A stretch of DNA of 64,000 bases from contig NC_040012.1 of assembly GCF_000972845.2 (NCBI RefSeq), forward strand, positions 11,840,930-11,904,929. Reading direction: 5' to 3'. Shown here one piece after another: positions 43,169-55,568 of this stretch. Position 1 is the first letter of the stretch, and the number at the start of each line of letters is the position of its first letter. This DNA is from Larimichthys crocea. Its lineage: Eukaryota; Chordata; Actinopteri; Sciaenidae. Under the pieces are notes generated by a model, which saw only the letters and a list, made by a program, of their open reading frames with translations, had not been told where the DNA came from and searched no databases. The position numbers and the translations under genes were made by a program.

Positions 43169-43321
43169 AAAATTTGCTTATATAGAAATGTACATAATAT
43201 CACCAATAATTTATTTTTTTCAAACATTTTATATGTCTATATATTTATATTTGGAAAGATTATTTATTATAATTAGTTCCTATACAAGTTAATAAATTAA
43301 TAATAAAATATTGAAAATATA

Positions 43322-43990
43322 ATTGTTCTTTTTGTTGTATTTAATTATAATTTTGTGTTGTGTTTAATTATGAAGATTATGAAACTGTTATTTTTGTTGT
43401 ATTTAATTATTATTTTTGTTGTATTTAATTATAATTTTTTGTTATATTTAATTATGAAAATTATGAAATTGTTATTTTTTTTTGTTGTATAATTTTTGTT
43501 GTATTTAATTATTATTTTTTGTTGTGTATTTAATTATTATTTTTTGTTGTATTTAATTATTATTTTTGTTGTGTATTTAATTGCTATTTTTTTGTTGTAT
43601 TTAATTATTATTTTTAGTTGCATTCAATTATTATTGTTTTTTGTATTTAATTATAATTCTTTGTTGTATTTAATTATTATTCTTTCTTGTATTTAATTAT
43701 TATTGTTTGTTGTATTTAATTGTTTTTTTTGTTATATTTAATTGTTATTTTTTCTTTTATTTAATTTTTTTTTTTCTTGTATTCATTTATTATTTTTAGT
43801 TGGATTTAATAATAATAATTATTATTTTTTTCTTGTATTTAATTGTTATTTTTTGTTATATTTAATTGTTTTCTTTGTTATATTTAATTGTTATATTTCT
43901 TGTATTTAATTATTATTTTTAGTTGTATTTAATTATTATTTTTAGTTGTATTTAATTATTATTATTATTATTTTTATTATTATTATTGTG
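43322..43990. repeat. AT-only minisatellite upstream of rnf11
   Basis: About 670 bp of degenerate tandem units of roughly 20-25 bp based on tttttgttgtatttaatta, with almost no C on the + strand. It ends abruptly in a TTA run and is followed directly by the GC-rich rnf11 promoter. An open frame inside it (43496-43696) is an artefact of the repeat. Confidence 0.85.
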
Positions 43991-43999
43991 TTTTTCTCG

Positions 44000-44562
44000 T
44001 TGGAGGGGGGCGGGACTTTGACGCTCTTCTGGAACTACGTAAAGGAAATCCTCCAATCAGCGCGCGGTATTTCTCCCGCACGTCATATCCAACGGACCGA
44101 TAACATGTCCTCCGGTTGAAGAAAGAAGCTAACAGGGAAGCGACAAACTGTTTAATGTCACTCTCGAAGTGAAAAGGCGGAAATGTCGCTACGGTCCAAC
44201 ACTCATCCCGCTCAGTGTCACAGCCACAGCTGCTGCTGAAGTAGACACTTTGTAGGATTTGTGATTGTTGCCGAGGAATGAGCGATAATTGTCGAGGAAG
44301 TCGCCCAGCTGGCTGCTAGCTCCGTTAGCAAAGGGAGTCCTTTGTTTTGTTTTCAGTCTCCGAGCAAACATGAAGACAAACTAGTGCGAGCAGCTGCTCC
44401 GACGTCAGACGCGTGTGTGCGCTTTCACAGTCATGTTCACGGTGTCTCTGGCTGCAGGTCGTTGAAGTGTAACTTTATATCACAAAGAGAAAACTAACAT
44501 TAGCCAGCCGAGAGCAACTTAACCACAACACACGAAAGATCTGCTTATTATACACGAAGATA
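44000..44562 (+). promoter_or_regulatory. rnf11: GC-rich promoter and 5' UTR of rnf11
   Basis: Base composition changes sharply at about 43990 from AT-only repeat to GC-rich, CpG-containing sequence. Visible sites are a GC box (ggggggcggga, about 44005-44015), an NF-Y-type CCAATCAG at 44053-44060 and an ACGTCA half-CRE at 44080-44085. No TATA box is seen near a likely start. The sequence from roughly 44100 to 44562 is presumably 5' UTR; the exact start cannot be read. Confidence 0.55.
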
Positions 44563-46160
44563 ATGGGCAACTGTCTCAAGTCTCCGACATCGGACGACAT
44601 CTCTCTGCTTCATGAATCCCAGTCAGACAGGGCGAGTTTCGGCGACGGGACAGATCTAGACCTGGAGCCACCTCCGCCGTACCAGGTGAGAGACTGCTGG
44701 CTTCTCCAGGACAGAGAGAGGTTTCTGACACAAGCAGGACAAATCTCAGTTTAGAAAAAGCCTAAATGTTAAAAACAGAGGAGGTGATGTGCTTGTATCC
44801 CGTGTGTTCATGTCTGTGGCCTCTTTAACAAACCTGCCAGGTGTAGTTTACCTGAGTAAACAAACTGGTTTGAAGTCATTCCCACTGACTGGCCTATCAA
44901 GAATGTCCAGATCAGTAAACTGCTTTGTTTCTCAGTTTATCCTGAGCTGATGACAGGAGGGAAACTACTATTGTTTCATGTTTTTTTTTTGTTGTTGTTG
45001 TTGTTTCTTTGTCTGTCACCAGGAGCAGGCTCACATGCCCATGTACCATCCCACGCCTAGTCAGGCCCGTCTGGCCACCCAGCTGACAGAGGAGGAACAG
45101 ATCCGCATAGCTCAGCGCATCGGCCTCATCCAGCACCTCCCTAAGGGTGTTTATGATGGAGGGCAAGACGGCTCGGAGAAGAAGATCAGAGAGTGAGCAT
45201 TTTGCATGTGTATATTTACACAGAGGAAAGTTGCTGAGCAATACTAACTGAGTCAGACATATTTATCTTACTGACCTCAGTAACGACACTATAAAGATTT
45301 TACAAGTCACTTATATATTTAATCCTATATGAGGATGCATGATATGATTGATGGGAGTCATTAGTAACGTAATAATAGAGGTGAAACTGTATTAGTTTGT
45401 TTTTTTGCCGAACAGATAAGTCAATTCATTTAAGTGCCCGATGATAGGAGGTTATGCAATAACAATTTTCATAATTAATAACCGTCAAAGTCTGGATTGA
45501 GGCTGGACATCTAAAGCAAATTTGTAATTTTTGGCACTTTAAGTAAATTTTTACTTATTTTGAGAGTCGGCTATCAAACAGAAATGTCAAACGCCGGCTG
45601 GTTTCAGCTTCTAAATGTGAAGATTTGCTGCCATTTTCTGTTTTTATATCATTATGAATGAATTAATTGTCGTTGGGGTTGTTTGAACAAAACAATCAAT
45701 TTGAAGATGTCACATCTGGTTATGAGAAATGATAGTTGTGATAGTTTGTGCACATTTCAGGCGTTTTATAGGTCGATTAAATCAAATCTTCAGGTTCATT
45801 GATAGTCAATAATTGTTAGGATTATTAAGATTATTTGTAATGTGGATTTAACACACAGGGAGGCTGTATAGTAATAGTTGCATTCATTATTCATTTTTTT
45901 TTTATTATTAATTAATTGTAGTCTCCTTTTTTAAAGTCATCTTTACACCGCTCTGTATTTAAACTTTTTATCTCATCCGTTTTCACAGATGCGTGATCTG
46001 TATGCTGGACTTTGTATACGGGGACCCTATCCGGTTCCTGCCGTGTATGCACATCTACCACATGGACTGTATAGACGACTGGCTGATGAGATCCTTCACC
46101 TGCCCCTCCTGCATGGAGCCTGTGGATGCTGCCCTGCTGTCCACCTACGAGACCAACTAA
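44563..46160 (+). CDS. rnf11: RING finger protein 11 (RING-H2 E3 ubiquitin ligase), complete
   Basis: Coding exons: 44563-44685, 45023-45192, 45989-46160, giving 154 codons plus TAA, the same length as the mammalian protein. RNF11 works with HECT ligases of the NEDD4/ITCH/SMURF group and with the A20 complex, at endosomal and plasma membranes. Visible features: Met-Gly-Asn-Cys at the start (Gly2 myristoylation and Cys4 palmitoylation are known in the family); a PPPY motif at 37-40 that binds WW domains; and a C3H2C3 RING with Cys99, Cys102, Cys117, His119, His122, Cys125, Cys136, Cys139 and Trp129. Exon 1 ends exactly after the PY motif. The ATG at 44563 begins the only frame with the lipidation signal. 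The promoter is GC-rich and TATA-less. The gene is convergent with rpe65. Confidence 0.97.
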
Positions 46161-46480
46161 TATTTCACCCCTCCTTCCCCAAGCTTAGGTCAAATATGGC
46201 CCCTTCAGCCCCAAACACACACACACAAACTTAACAACTGTCCTCTTATAGAGTGAGAGGAGCTTAAACATGTGTTTTTTGTTTTCTTGCACTTTGAAAA
46301 ATTCAAAATTAACTCACCTAACGTTGGCCTTCCATTCCCCTCCAGGTCTAAATAAGCTGGTCTTGGGCATCAGTTACACAACTCAGTAAGAAACTGTTTC
46401 CAGATGTGTGGTTGTATTTGTGTGTGTTTGACATGCTGAAACAGCGTCCAGTGCTTCTGCTGATAGTGGGCACATTGGAT

Positions 46481-46486
46481 GTGTGT

Positions 46487-46519
<33 letters not shown>
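46481..46519. repeat. (GT)n microsatellite in the rnf11 3' UTR
   Basis: GT units with one C interruption. On the rnf11 mRNA it reads as UG repeats, a known kind of binding site for TDP-43/CELF-type proteins (inference). Confidence 0.9.
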
Positions 46520-47394
46520 AGCTGTTTGGATTGTTTGTTCAGTGACTGTGCATTTCCATTTGAGCCGGCCTCAGTGGAGTTTCTCCCCACCTGACCCCAG
46601 TCCACCTTCATTCCCAGTTAGTTGTTAAAATGGACAGTTAGGCTGACAGATTATTGACCAAAACGTTACGAGGTGTTGCTACAGAATGTAGTTTTTCTGT
46701 GGCAACAGTCAGCAAAGACTTCCTCGACATATTGATCTCCTAAACACGCTCTCACTTTTAAAATGGCCCTACACTTTGGAGATATGGCAACACACAGCTG
46801 AAGTTTACACTGTTTGTGTTAGATAATAAAGAAGATCTCCAGTTAGTCAGGATTACAGAAAAAATGATGCACACACTTAACAGAAAACATCCAAAGTGTA
46901 TGTACACAATGTACACCCAAAGGAGACCAAGGCCAGACTAAAAAAATGAAAATGCTTTGAGGTGAAGAGAAATAATGTTGTATAACATTAACGTTCACCA
47001 GACGGTATGTAAAGCAGCTGGCAGCCAATGTAAAGGGCTCATTTGTGCATGGGCAGGTGGATCAGTCAGTCAAAACTTAGAAATGCTTGCACACGTTTCA
47101 TCTGATCCAGAGATTTGCACTTTACTTATAGGACAGTATCTAAACAATATATTAATATATGTACCTTATAACCTTGCACTATCAATACTTCATTCCTTTA
47201 TTTCCTGAGATGCAAAAGTTAAATAGCTGATAACGATATTTTCAAAGCTGTCAGTAGTCACTTATCACGTCGAAGTAAGCCTGATGATGTAGTTCATGAA
47301 ATCTGTGATACAGTAGTGTGAGCCTCCGCTTTGTTCCGTTTTGATTTTTGTGTGTTTTGCGTGTACGTGAAGGGACAGAGGCTTGCTCCGGTTC

Positions 47395-47815
47395 AAAGGA
47401 GACGTTCGACATTTCAGGAAATGCGTTTGTCCACTTTCTCGTCAAGAGTTAAGATTGATATCAATCTGATTGTGTGCCTAAAGGAAGCTGGAGCCAGGCA
47501 CTTAACTGAGCATAAAGACTGTAAGCAGGAAGAAATGGCTAGCATGGTTAGGATGCTCAAAGATCTGCTGACCAGCAACTCTGAAGCTCAGTAAGTTGTG
47601 GTTTTACGACTGTTCAACAACACAGTGTACCAGCATTTAGCTCTCTAAATTGTTTAGCTGTTTACCCCTGCTTCTACTCTTTATACTGAGTTAAACTAAT
47701 CGCCTCCTTCATCTAGCTCTGTTTATGGCGTACAGAGGTGAGATGTGGTTTCAATCTCATCGCTCGGCGAGAAAGCAACTGATCATGTTTCCTTAAATTT
47801 CAAACAGTTCCTTTT
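47395..47815. mobile_element. Fold-back MITE in the rnf11 3' UTR
   Basis: The left arm (atttcaggaaatgcgtttgt, ccactttctcgtcaagagtt) is roughly repeated in inverse on the right (tcggcgagaaagcaac, then gtttccttaaatttcaaac). The centre has agcataaagactgtaagcagg. The imperfect arms of about 50-60 bp could form a hairpin in RNA. Related fragments are at 12980-13150 and about 14670-14700. Confidence 0.6.
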
Positions 47816-48345
47816 AAAGAAAGAAAACTGAATCCGCATTAATACAAAGTCACTTTCTTTATCACGTCACATTTTTTTTGTTTTATTACACAATGATTGT
47901 TTTATTTTCATTCACTGTAGCAGTAGTTTCGATCGTTACCTTTTTATTTGTGTCATAGTTTGGTGATAGTGTGGCTGTATTATTTTTTTTTTCTGTTACC
48001 TGTGTTGTATCTTCTACCTTCACGTTATTTGTAACATTAGTATAAAATCCACTGTGTATTTAGGAGAGTAGGTATATGTAATGTTTACACTGGTTTAAGC
48101 CTGACTGTGCGAACCTCTGTCCCGAATGAATTTCACAGTGTGAAAGACTTCTTTTATGGTGTGATAGTTACAAGTGAGATATCAAGTTTTCCATTGAGCT
48201 TTTCCTTTGCTGTGTTTTTCAGCTTAAGTTTATTCTGAAAATTAATATTTCATGTAATCTTGTTTTCTTTCTTTTTTTTCTCTTTTTTTTTTGGAAGGCT
48301 AAGAAGCCGTCATGTAAAAAAGAAATAAACAAACAAACAAAAGAA

Positions 48346-49525
48346 TCTTTTTGTGGTTTAATTAAGAGCAGGCGATCGTTCCATTGCATTTTAAAAAACG
48401 TGTTTGTGTCGTTCAGATGAAGTGGACTGGATTTGGGGTCCTGTGATTACTAAAATAACACACGCTTGTAAAGTATTCCTTTGAGCCTCTCATTAATGCA
48501 ATCCTAAAATCTGGCAGCATAGTGGAAAACGTGACCACATGGTCAGTGTTCTCCCTTTGACTAATGTAACAAGCCACATTAGTAATGTTTAATGCTTTGT
48601 TCTCTCTGTTTGCATCACATGTGAAGGAAACACGTGACTTTACTGGATTGTTATGTGTGACGCACTCATGGGTGGAATTGTAATTACAAAAGCCGGTAAA
48701 ATCCACATCTAAACATGCCCATGCTAGATCCATTCAGACCAAACGTATGCCTATATCTCTGTACATGCATCTTAACATATGACAAGTAGTTCATGTGGAG
48801 TCATGAGACTGTATACGAGGCCCATACGTCCCTCTTTTTGCACTTATAGAGAATATTTGGTTGCAACATGCCCTTTTTTTCTTCAGATTAAGCAGTTACA
48901 CATTTAATCGGCTTTGCATGCTTTTACTTTTTTGATCAGATTCAGACAACGTTGAGCAACACAGTAAAGGCAGACATGGAAAGGTCACTTGTTTAAGTGC
49001 AACCATAATAAGATTTGGTGTGGCAACATATTAAATCTCTGCAAATATTTCAAGAATTTAGGCTGAAGGATTGTTTGTAGCAAGAGAAATGACAGCTTGT
49101 TTTAAGAAAACTCAAATCATCACCAAATATCTTTTGGCCTAACTCAAAGAATGAAGTTAAGGCGGTAAATATGCAGATTCACAGAGGACTGAACCTCATT
49201 TGAAGGACAATCTCTTTGCACAGTTTGTCACCGTGCTACACAGGAATTGGCAAATGAACAAAGCACATAACTGAAGAAAACAAAACAACCATTTTGATTT
49301 TATCAGATTTAATTTTTTAACCATTAAATATTGAGTGAACGATCCATATTTGTTTTAATTAAACCTATGATGACAGTACAGGATTTAGGCTTGCCACTCC
49401 AAAAGACATACATTCATATAATTATATTTTAATTTGTCTAACGTCTCACACCAGCTGCAAACAAAACCATAAAACCATTTTTTTTTCTCTCGACATTATA
49501 CATTTAGTCATTATCCTATTTGTAT
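48346..49525. other. Convergent spacer between rnf11 and rpe65
   Basis: About 1.2 kb of AT-rich sequence between the 3' ends of rnf11 (+) and rpe65 (-). No exon, RNA gene or recognised repeat was seen. Confidence 0.5.
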
Positions 49526-49531
49526 TTTATT
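49526..49531 (-). terminator. rpe65: Possible poly(A) signal of rpe65
   Basis: TTTATT on the + strand, which is AATAAA on the minus strand, about 42 nt downstream of the rpe65 stop. It would give a very short 3' UTR. Other A/T-rich hexamers lie further down (around 49310), so the true end is uncertain. Confidence 0.3.
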
Positions 49532-49572
49532 TTTATAACCCTGCCGACTAACGTTAACACAGAAAAGCATCA

Positions 49573-52500
49573 TCAGGGTTTGTACATCCCGTGAAAGGTG
49601 ACAGGAATGTCGCACTCCACTTCAGCTCTGGCAATCTCAGACAGATCTTTGGCGTTGAGAATGAGAAGGTATGCAGGTCTCTGGGAGCCCGGAGCCGCAA
49701 TGATGGTCAGAAGCACACCTAAGGGCACAGCACCACATTATCATACAACAATTCCTATCATAGTAGGTGTTGGTATTGTGTTCATATTGCTGCCGACATA
49801 CCATCGTCCTCATCTACCCCATCAGGTGTCTGAACAAACAGAGGCTCTGAGGGATAGGAGTCTGGTTCTTGCCATACCCAGGTCTCCTTGGTCTTCACAT
49901 TCAACTTGCAGATCTACATACAAGTAAAAAAACAAAACCATAGAATGAAAAAGCTTATTTTACACACTCTGAGACACTCATGACTAAAGCTATTTCGTTA
50001 ACTTACCCTGTCTGGTATGAAATGGTTGAGACCCAGGCCGTAGGCATATGTGTAGTTCTTCCCTGCAAACTTCTCGTAGTTGATCTGAGGGAACTCAAAA
50101 GCTACAAAAGCAACATTAAATAGTTACATACAGTAATGGAGACATATTCAGTATATATTTCAGAGATGACTGTGCCCACCACAGCTAAATAAATTAAATG
50201 TGTTTGCACCTTGGCGAGGCCCGGAGAACAGCACCTCTGGCTCCAGCCAGATCGTCCCATCAGCGTGCATCGTCGCTGTGGCTGTCGTGTACGGCAGGCT
50301 GACAAGGTTCTTCCCCTGCTCCTCCTACATCAAATAAGATTAGAACAAATAAAACATTTTCACTTTAAAGTAAGTGGCAACCTGTGTCCTTCTGATGAGC
50401 AAAACAAGTGGCTCACCTTGTGGACATCCAAGGGAATAACGTATCTGCGGACCTCCGGCTGTGGCGCCATCATTGCCGCCTTCTTCACCTCATCCCAGTT
50501 GGCCCTCAAGTTGGCCAACCAGAGGTAGTTGTAAACGAACTCAAAACTGCATGTATGACAAAAGGACAGATAATAAGAACAATATCTGCGCATTAAACTG
50601 AAGATATCCAAGATGTTTTAAATAAAAGTCCAACATTTGGCTTTTAGGTTACCCTTTCCATCCACAGAGGTCAACAACAATGAAGCCTTGGTCCTCATAG
50701 GTGTTGATGTGATGAAACATGCCAATGGCTGCCGCTTTGAACTTGTGATCAATGTACTCTCCGGGTTCTTTTGTGGCAATGTGAAACAAGGTCTATAAAA
50801 CATCAGAATGCATGTAAGATTTCAACATGGAGGGTTAGAAACCATCAATATATATAATATCAGTCTACTCTGGGTTCTTACTCCTTGGGACTCATTGGAC
50901 TCAAAACAGTCCATGTAGTTGGAGCCTCGGATGCTCCAAGCACTCAGGAATTTCAGCAGGTTGATTTTCACTGGAGTCTCCACAAAGACAAAGTAGTTCT
51001 CTGACATGCCGAAGCTAGAAATAAAAGGATGTTAAAAAACATGGACTTTCTGTGACAACATTGACGAAATACCAAATGGATCACAGTGGGCTTCGAGTCC
51101 ACACACACCTGTGCACATAGGAGGGCTTGAACCTCTCTGCACTGGGGATCTGCACCACCACCTTGGACTTCTCAATGGGATCAGACTTATCTAAGAAAAA
51201 AGGTTGTTTTAAACAGGCGTCAAGTTGTTTTTACACTGGGATCTGTAATTACCACATTAATGCTAAGTACTTTTTTAAATAATGTCATGATCTCAATATT
51301 TCCTACAAAAAAAAGGAGTGAATGTGCTTTGTTTAATGACATCAGAGAATCTGCTTTGAATTATTTCAATTCAGGAAGCTCTAGGGGACTGACCCTGAGA
51401 CAGAAAACATCTTTTGTACTGTAAAACATTTTAATTGGTTTTACAAGAGGAATTATGGTGAGTATTTCAACCCTGAATTATCATTCAGCTGCAAAATTAA
51501 CTGCTGTTAAAGTGACTGTCTGTGTAGTAATCCCAGCACTGATCTGAACCTTTCTGTGTGGGTGGAATCCTGACAATGTTGTAGGCCAGCGATGCTCCTT
51601 TCCCCATGCAGTTTCCAATGTTATACACTGTGCCATCTCTCTCGATATGAGGGTGAGCTGTCACTCCATTGATGTTGATATAGTTGCACAAATCAACCTG
51701 GACATAAAATAAAGACACCGCTTTAATATGAAGAGTGGTAAGATAAGTTATTAAACCTCAAATTTTCTGATGTATTTGTACTGATATACCTTCTTCATCG
51801 TCTCCAAGGTATCAGTGTTTACTTTAGTGACGTAGTTGGTTTCTGTTACAGCATAAAAATCCTCGCCAACAGGATAAACATTCACCAGGCAGTTGTCTGT
51901 GACCTCCACACCCTTGAAGTAAGAGAAAAACCTGCAAATGAAAAAAAGATGAAGATGTTGTATAAAGTTAACATGCATTTACTCAAATACTCTGAATACT
52001 CCTTCGACCAGTGGCTATTAGTAATGTCATGAACTGAAATGTAAACTAACAATTAAAAGAAAAAAAAAAAAGATGCAGCATATTCAGCAGCGTAGTGAAA
52101 AGAGAAACCCAAAGATAAATACAATACATGTATTTGCTGGATGAGTTTATCGACTGGTGGAAATCCTGTGTGTTTACCAACCTGGAGAAAATATTCTTGC
52201 AGGGATCAGGGTATGCAAAAGTGCCGAACTCAGTGATCACCACGCGCTTCTCTGTGATGGCTCTCACATATGCATCTGTTCTGACAAACCTACATGGAGG
52301 AAAGAATGAAAAGCAATTTTATCCCAAGGCATTATACATTTATTTTGAAAAACTATTTTTTTTTTTAATTCATCATTCAATATCTTGAAAATCTTGAATT
52401 TATCTCTAAAAGGCTACCTGACTAAACAAAGGTGTTAAAATGACAAATAAGGATCAAAATATGAATCAAAACCTAAACCCCTCACTCGGTATAAGTATGA

Positions 52501-53430
52501 GAAAGTAAACTTGCAGAGAGCTCGCATCGAGTTAGGTGTTATTTTTATAAATGTTCTTAGTTATGATATACTCTAATTTCACGCTGTTAATGTAGTTTTA
52601 GGAACAGTTTGATTTGAAAATTGAGACTTGATGCATGCTCAAGTCTCTACACGTTGATTTCGCTACATGTCAGTGATATAAATGAGGCAAACAGACTGAA
52701 ATCCTTCAGCTCTTACTTTCGGTAGTAGGTGACCTGGCCATTCTTAAAGTCAAATTTGTGCATGAGGGCCTGGCCATCAAAGAGGTGATAGAAAGGTTCA
52801 TCTCCAACCTCAAAAAGCCCAGGTCCCAAGCGGAGAAGACTTCCCTTCAGATATGAGGGAATACGACCTGTAACACACAAACATACATAAATCAGAGATT
52901 GTTTTGAAATGTATTGGTTGCATTGGAAGCTGGTCTGTGTTCTCTGTAAGGAGTAATCAGTGTGTAAGAATTATATAATCTATTTCTGTCTGAAAATATG
53001 CAAACAAACCTGTGACTGTTGCTGGAAGAGGCTCAGCCAGCTCCTCACATGTCTCAAAAATCTTCTTGTAGGTACCAGCTGGGTGTTCAAATCTGTCATC
53101 AAAAAGTGAAGACATCAACCAACACTGCAGCCAAGTAAAACAAAATCAAGGCATTATTTTAGCAAAAAAAATGTATGAGTCTGCTTGTTGGAGTTACTAA
53201 AAGCAGGTCATGCTGATGAGCTTTAAATCCTTTAGGAGTTTAATCACTTGCAGACTGACTGTTTAAGTCAATGTGTAAAGGTCACAGGATCAATAATATA
53301 GAACATTATAGAAATTTGCAATCAAATCTGGAAAAGCAAAACCCATCACTGACTAAACTATTTTTAAAACATGATGACCCCACTTGCCTTTGTTAATCAA
53401 TAGAAAATCAGAAACTCACCGGCTGACCAT
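49573..53430 (-). CDS. rpe65: RPE65 retinoid isomerohydrolase, complete, 14 exons
   Basis: Converts all-trans-retinyl esters to 11-cis-retinol on ER membranes in the visual cycle. Exons in transcript order: 53430-53420, 53092-53010, 52867-52717, 52289-52182, 51931-51790, 51697-51550, 51190-51109, 51014-50882, 50792-50653, 50546-50417, 50324-50210, 50101-50007, 49913-49802, 49718-49573. They total 1,596 nt, 531 residues plus TGA (human 533). The iron-binding histidines are His180 (AHPHI), His241 (YVHS), His313 (FHHINTYED) and His526 (TFHGMYKP, equivalent to human His527). The membrane motif PDPCKN with Cys112 is intact. The mammalian Cys329-Cys330 pair is Cys-Gly (LCGWKG). The first exon contributes only Met-Val-Ser and two bases of Arg4. 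The protein fits the rpe65a-type fish gene better than the BCO1/BCO2 relatives. Divergent from srsf11. Confidence 0.96.
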
Positions 53431-55380
53431 GTTTCCTTCTCGTTGTGGCACCTCACAAAGCTTATGAAAATGTCTGGTCAGTTCTGAGCTGGAAGTCTCA
53501 GATCTACGAATGGATTTGGGGGTTATTTATTCATCCAGTCCTCCTCACAGTCATTGCAATCTGCACGCGTAAACCTTTCTCCTGACCAATCATGTCACAC
53601 CATGAACAAGAATCCCATTGTGCCAATATCCTTCGCTTGATGGCTCAGTGGCCACCGCTATGAAACCGGATTTATTGTAAAGAATATTTATCGCACAAGA
53701 AGTGGCAAGTGTGTTGCAATAGTGCATGTGATTTTTTTTTTTTTCAGTGTTTAGATTTAGTGGTTTAAAATAACCTATAGTCATGCTGAGAGTAGAGTTT
53801 AAGAGTATTGATGCAATGTGTATGGCTACATAACAGTATGAATATGCAGTTTATATTTATAGCCACTGATGGTGTTACTTTTATATTTTTAGACTACTTT
53901 TATATTATTCTACTAAACTGGTCAAAAACCAAGCCTTTTATCATTTCAGGACAATGAAAACACCTTATTCTAGATTAAATAACAGAGCCATGGAACAGAT
54001 TCGTTGTGAAACAACAATAACAGTGTACTTTCACTGCTATTATTAGGCGATCTTGCACAATATGATAAGTAAATAATTAAAATGGGGCCAGTGTTTCTTT
54101 GGTGTGAACACAAAATGTCTTAACTGGCTGGTCTCAGCGCAGCTATAATCCAGGTGTAACTAGGGATTATGTTCGACGTAGCCTGAGGACAAACGCTGCA
54201 TTGTTTCTCCTGGGAAAAAACACCATTAGTAGAGAGAGTTTCACCAGAGGCTGTTTTGTCAGTGGAAGGATTGTCATGTGATATTTGTATATTTTTTTCA
54301 GTGCTGTATGGACTCACTTTAAAAAGCAAAATACAATGTTATGAGTATCTGTTATTAATAAAGTAAGACAGGGTCAGTGACTGAAGTGTTTCTATAGTGG
54401 AACAAACATGCTACTGTGAAGTGAGCACATTCCTACACAACTGCAGAGCTCTTTCATTTAAACAACTATTGTACAAACCGTGTTATCTTATTATAACGGT
54501 TAACCGTCTTAACCGTTAGAATTTTTTCACATTTTATGTTTTTGATTTATATTTTTTCATGTCTAGTACTTTCCTTCATCTTTCTTTTCAACTTTACTCT
54601 ACAGGATTACTCCATATTCATTATGGCATGACCAATTCATCAAAGCAAACATGTTTGGCAATAAACTGATGTTGACTACTTTCAGTTACTCTGGAAAACA
54701 GTGCTTATTAAAGTTTGACAAAACAATATGAACTTACAATCCACTTCTAATCTTTTTCTGGGGCTTTCAAACATATCATATGATCCTGAGGTTGCTCAGT
54801 TGTGATGGAGCTTATGACTTCTTCATCATAATATAAAATCATCATTAACTACAGATGATCCATCTCCAGGACAACTTAACAAACATCCACTGATGTGATC
54901 AACTGTGTGATGTGGTTGATGCTCCAGAAAGAGAATATTCTTAGCTGACAAGTTTGGGCATGTGATTTAAAATCCAAAGGCAGATTTCACTCTTTATTTT
55001 TTTTAGTTGTTGAGTTGAGATTGTTTGAGTTGTTGTTGTCACCTTTGACAAATGTGACAAACATTTCCTTGATTTTCCAGTTGAAACTCAATCTGTGATG
55101 GTAGAAGTGTGATCATATCAAGTTATCATGATGTTATGTGTATGACAAATATGTACGGTGGTTGCTTTCCTTTCTCATTATCCTTGTTTACATCATCTAT
55201 AAAAGCGGATGGGGACCTCTGTTGGTTATTAATTGCAGTTAAAAACTTGACCTACATATCATCAGCGTTGCCGGTGCTTGTACGAAAGACTAACATCGCA
55301 TTGATGGATTGGTTTATTAATAAATGAACACATCTGATAACGCATGTTTTGTTTTTGTTTTCATCAATCTGCTCCTGTTA
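53431..55380. other. Divergent intergenic region between rpe65 and srsf11
   Basis: About 2 kb separate the two start codons and must hold the rpe65 promoter (minus strand, near 53431-53700) and upstream srsf11 control sequence. No clear TATA box was seen for rpe65. The sequence is AT-rich and has no exon or repeat I recognise. A small inverted arrangement of AACGGTTAACCG and TTAACCGTT lies at about 54496-54519; its meaning is unknown. Confidence 0.4.
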
Positions 55381-55391
55381 CAGTTTAACTG

Positions 55392-55403
55392 CGCGCATGC
55401 GCA
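55392..55403. promoter_or_regulatory. srsf11: NRF-1-type palindrome in the srsf11 promoter
   Basis: The sequence cGCGCATGCGCa contains the palindromic NRF-1 core GCGCATGCGC at 55393-55402, about 170 bp upstream of the srsf11 ATG in a locally GC-rich, TATA-less stretch. Such sites are common in housekeeping promoters. Binding is inferred. Confidence 0.6.
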
Positions 55404-55568
55404 CTTTGTTCGGGAAAAACTGTTGTTGATGTAGTCGCCTGCTAACACACCTAGCCTGCTAAACAATTAGCCACAAACAAGCGGATTTAACAGCCGGCGT
55501 TTTCACTTTTACTTAAACTTAAAGTTCAGCCTGTTGACGGTGGTTAGTTGTCGGTTTCAGTCGGTAAC

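Larger units (their letters stand above)
46161..48345 (+). other. rnf11: rnf11 3' UTR (probable, two poly(A) choices)
   Basis: Mammalian RNF11 mRNAs also have long 3' UTRs. AATAAA at 46825-46830 and at 48324-48329 (agaaataaacaaac) would give UTRs of about 0.7 and 2.2 kb. The stretch contains a GT microsatellite at about 46481-46519 and a fold-back repeat at about 47395-47815 that only the longer form would carry. No coding feature was found. Confidence 0.5.

Noticed and set aside
43496..43696. A hydrophobic 66-residue ORF resembling a membrane protein
   Set aside because: It is produced by the tttttgttgtatttaatta minisatellite, which is open in this frame by composition.
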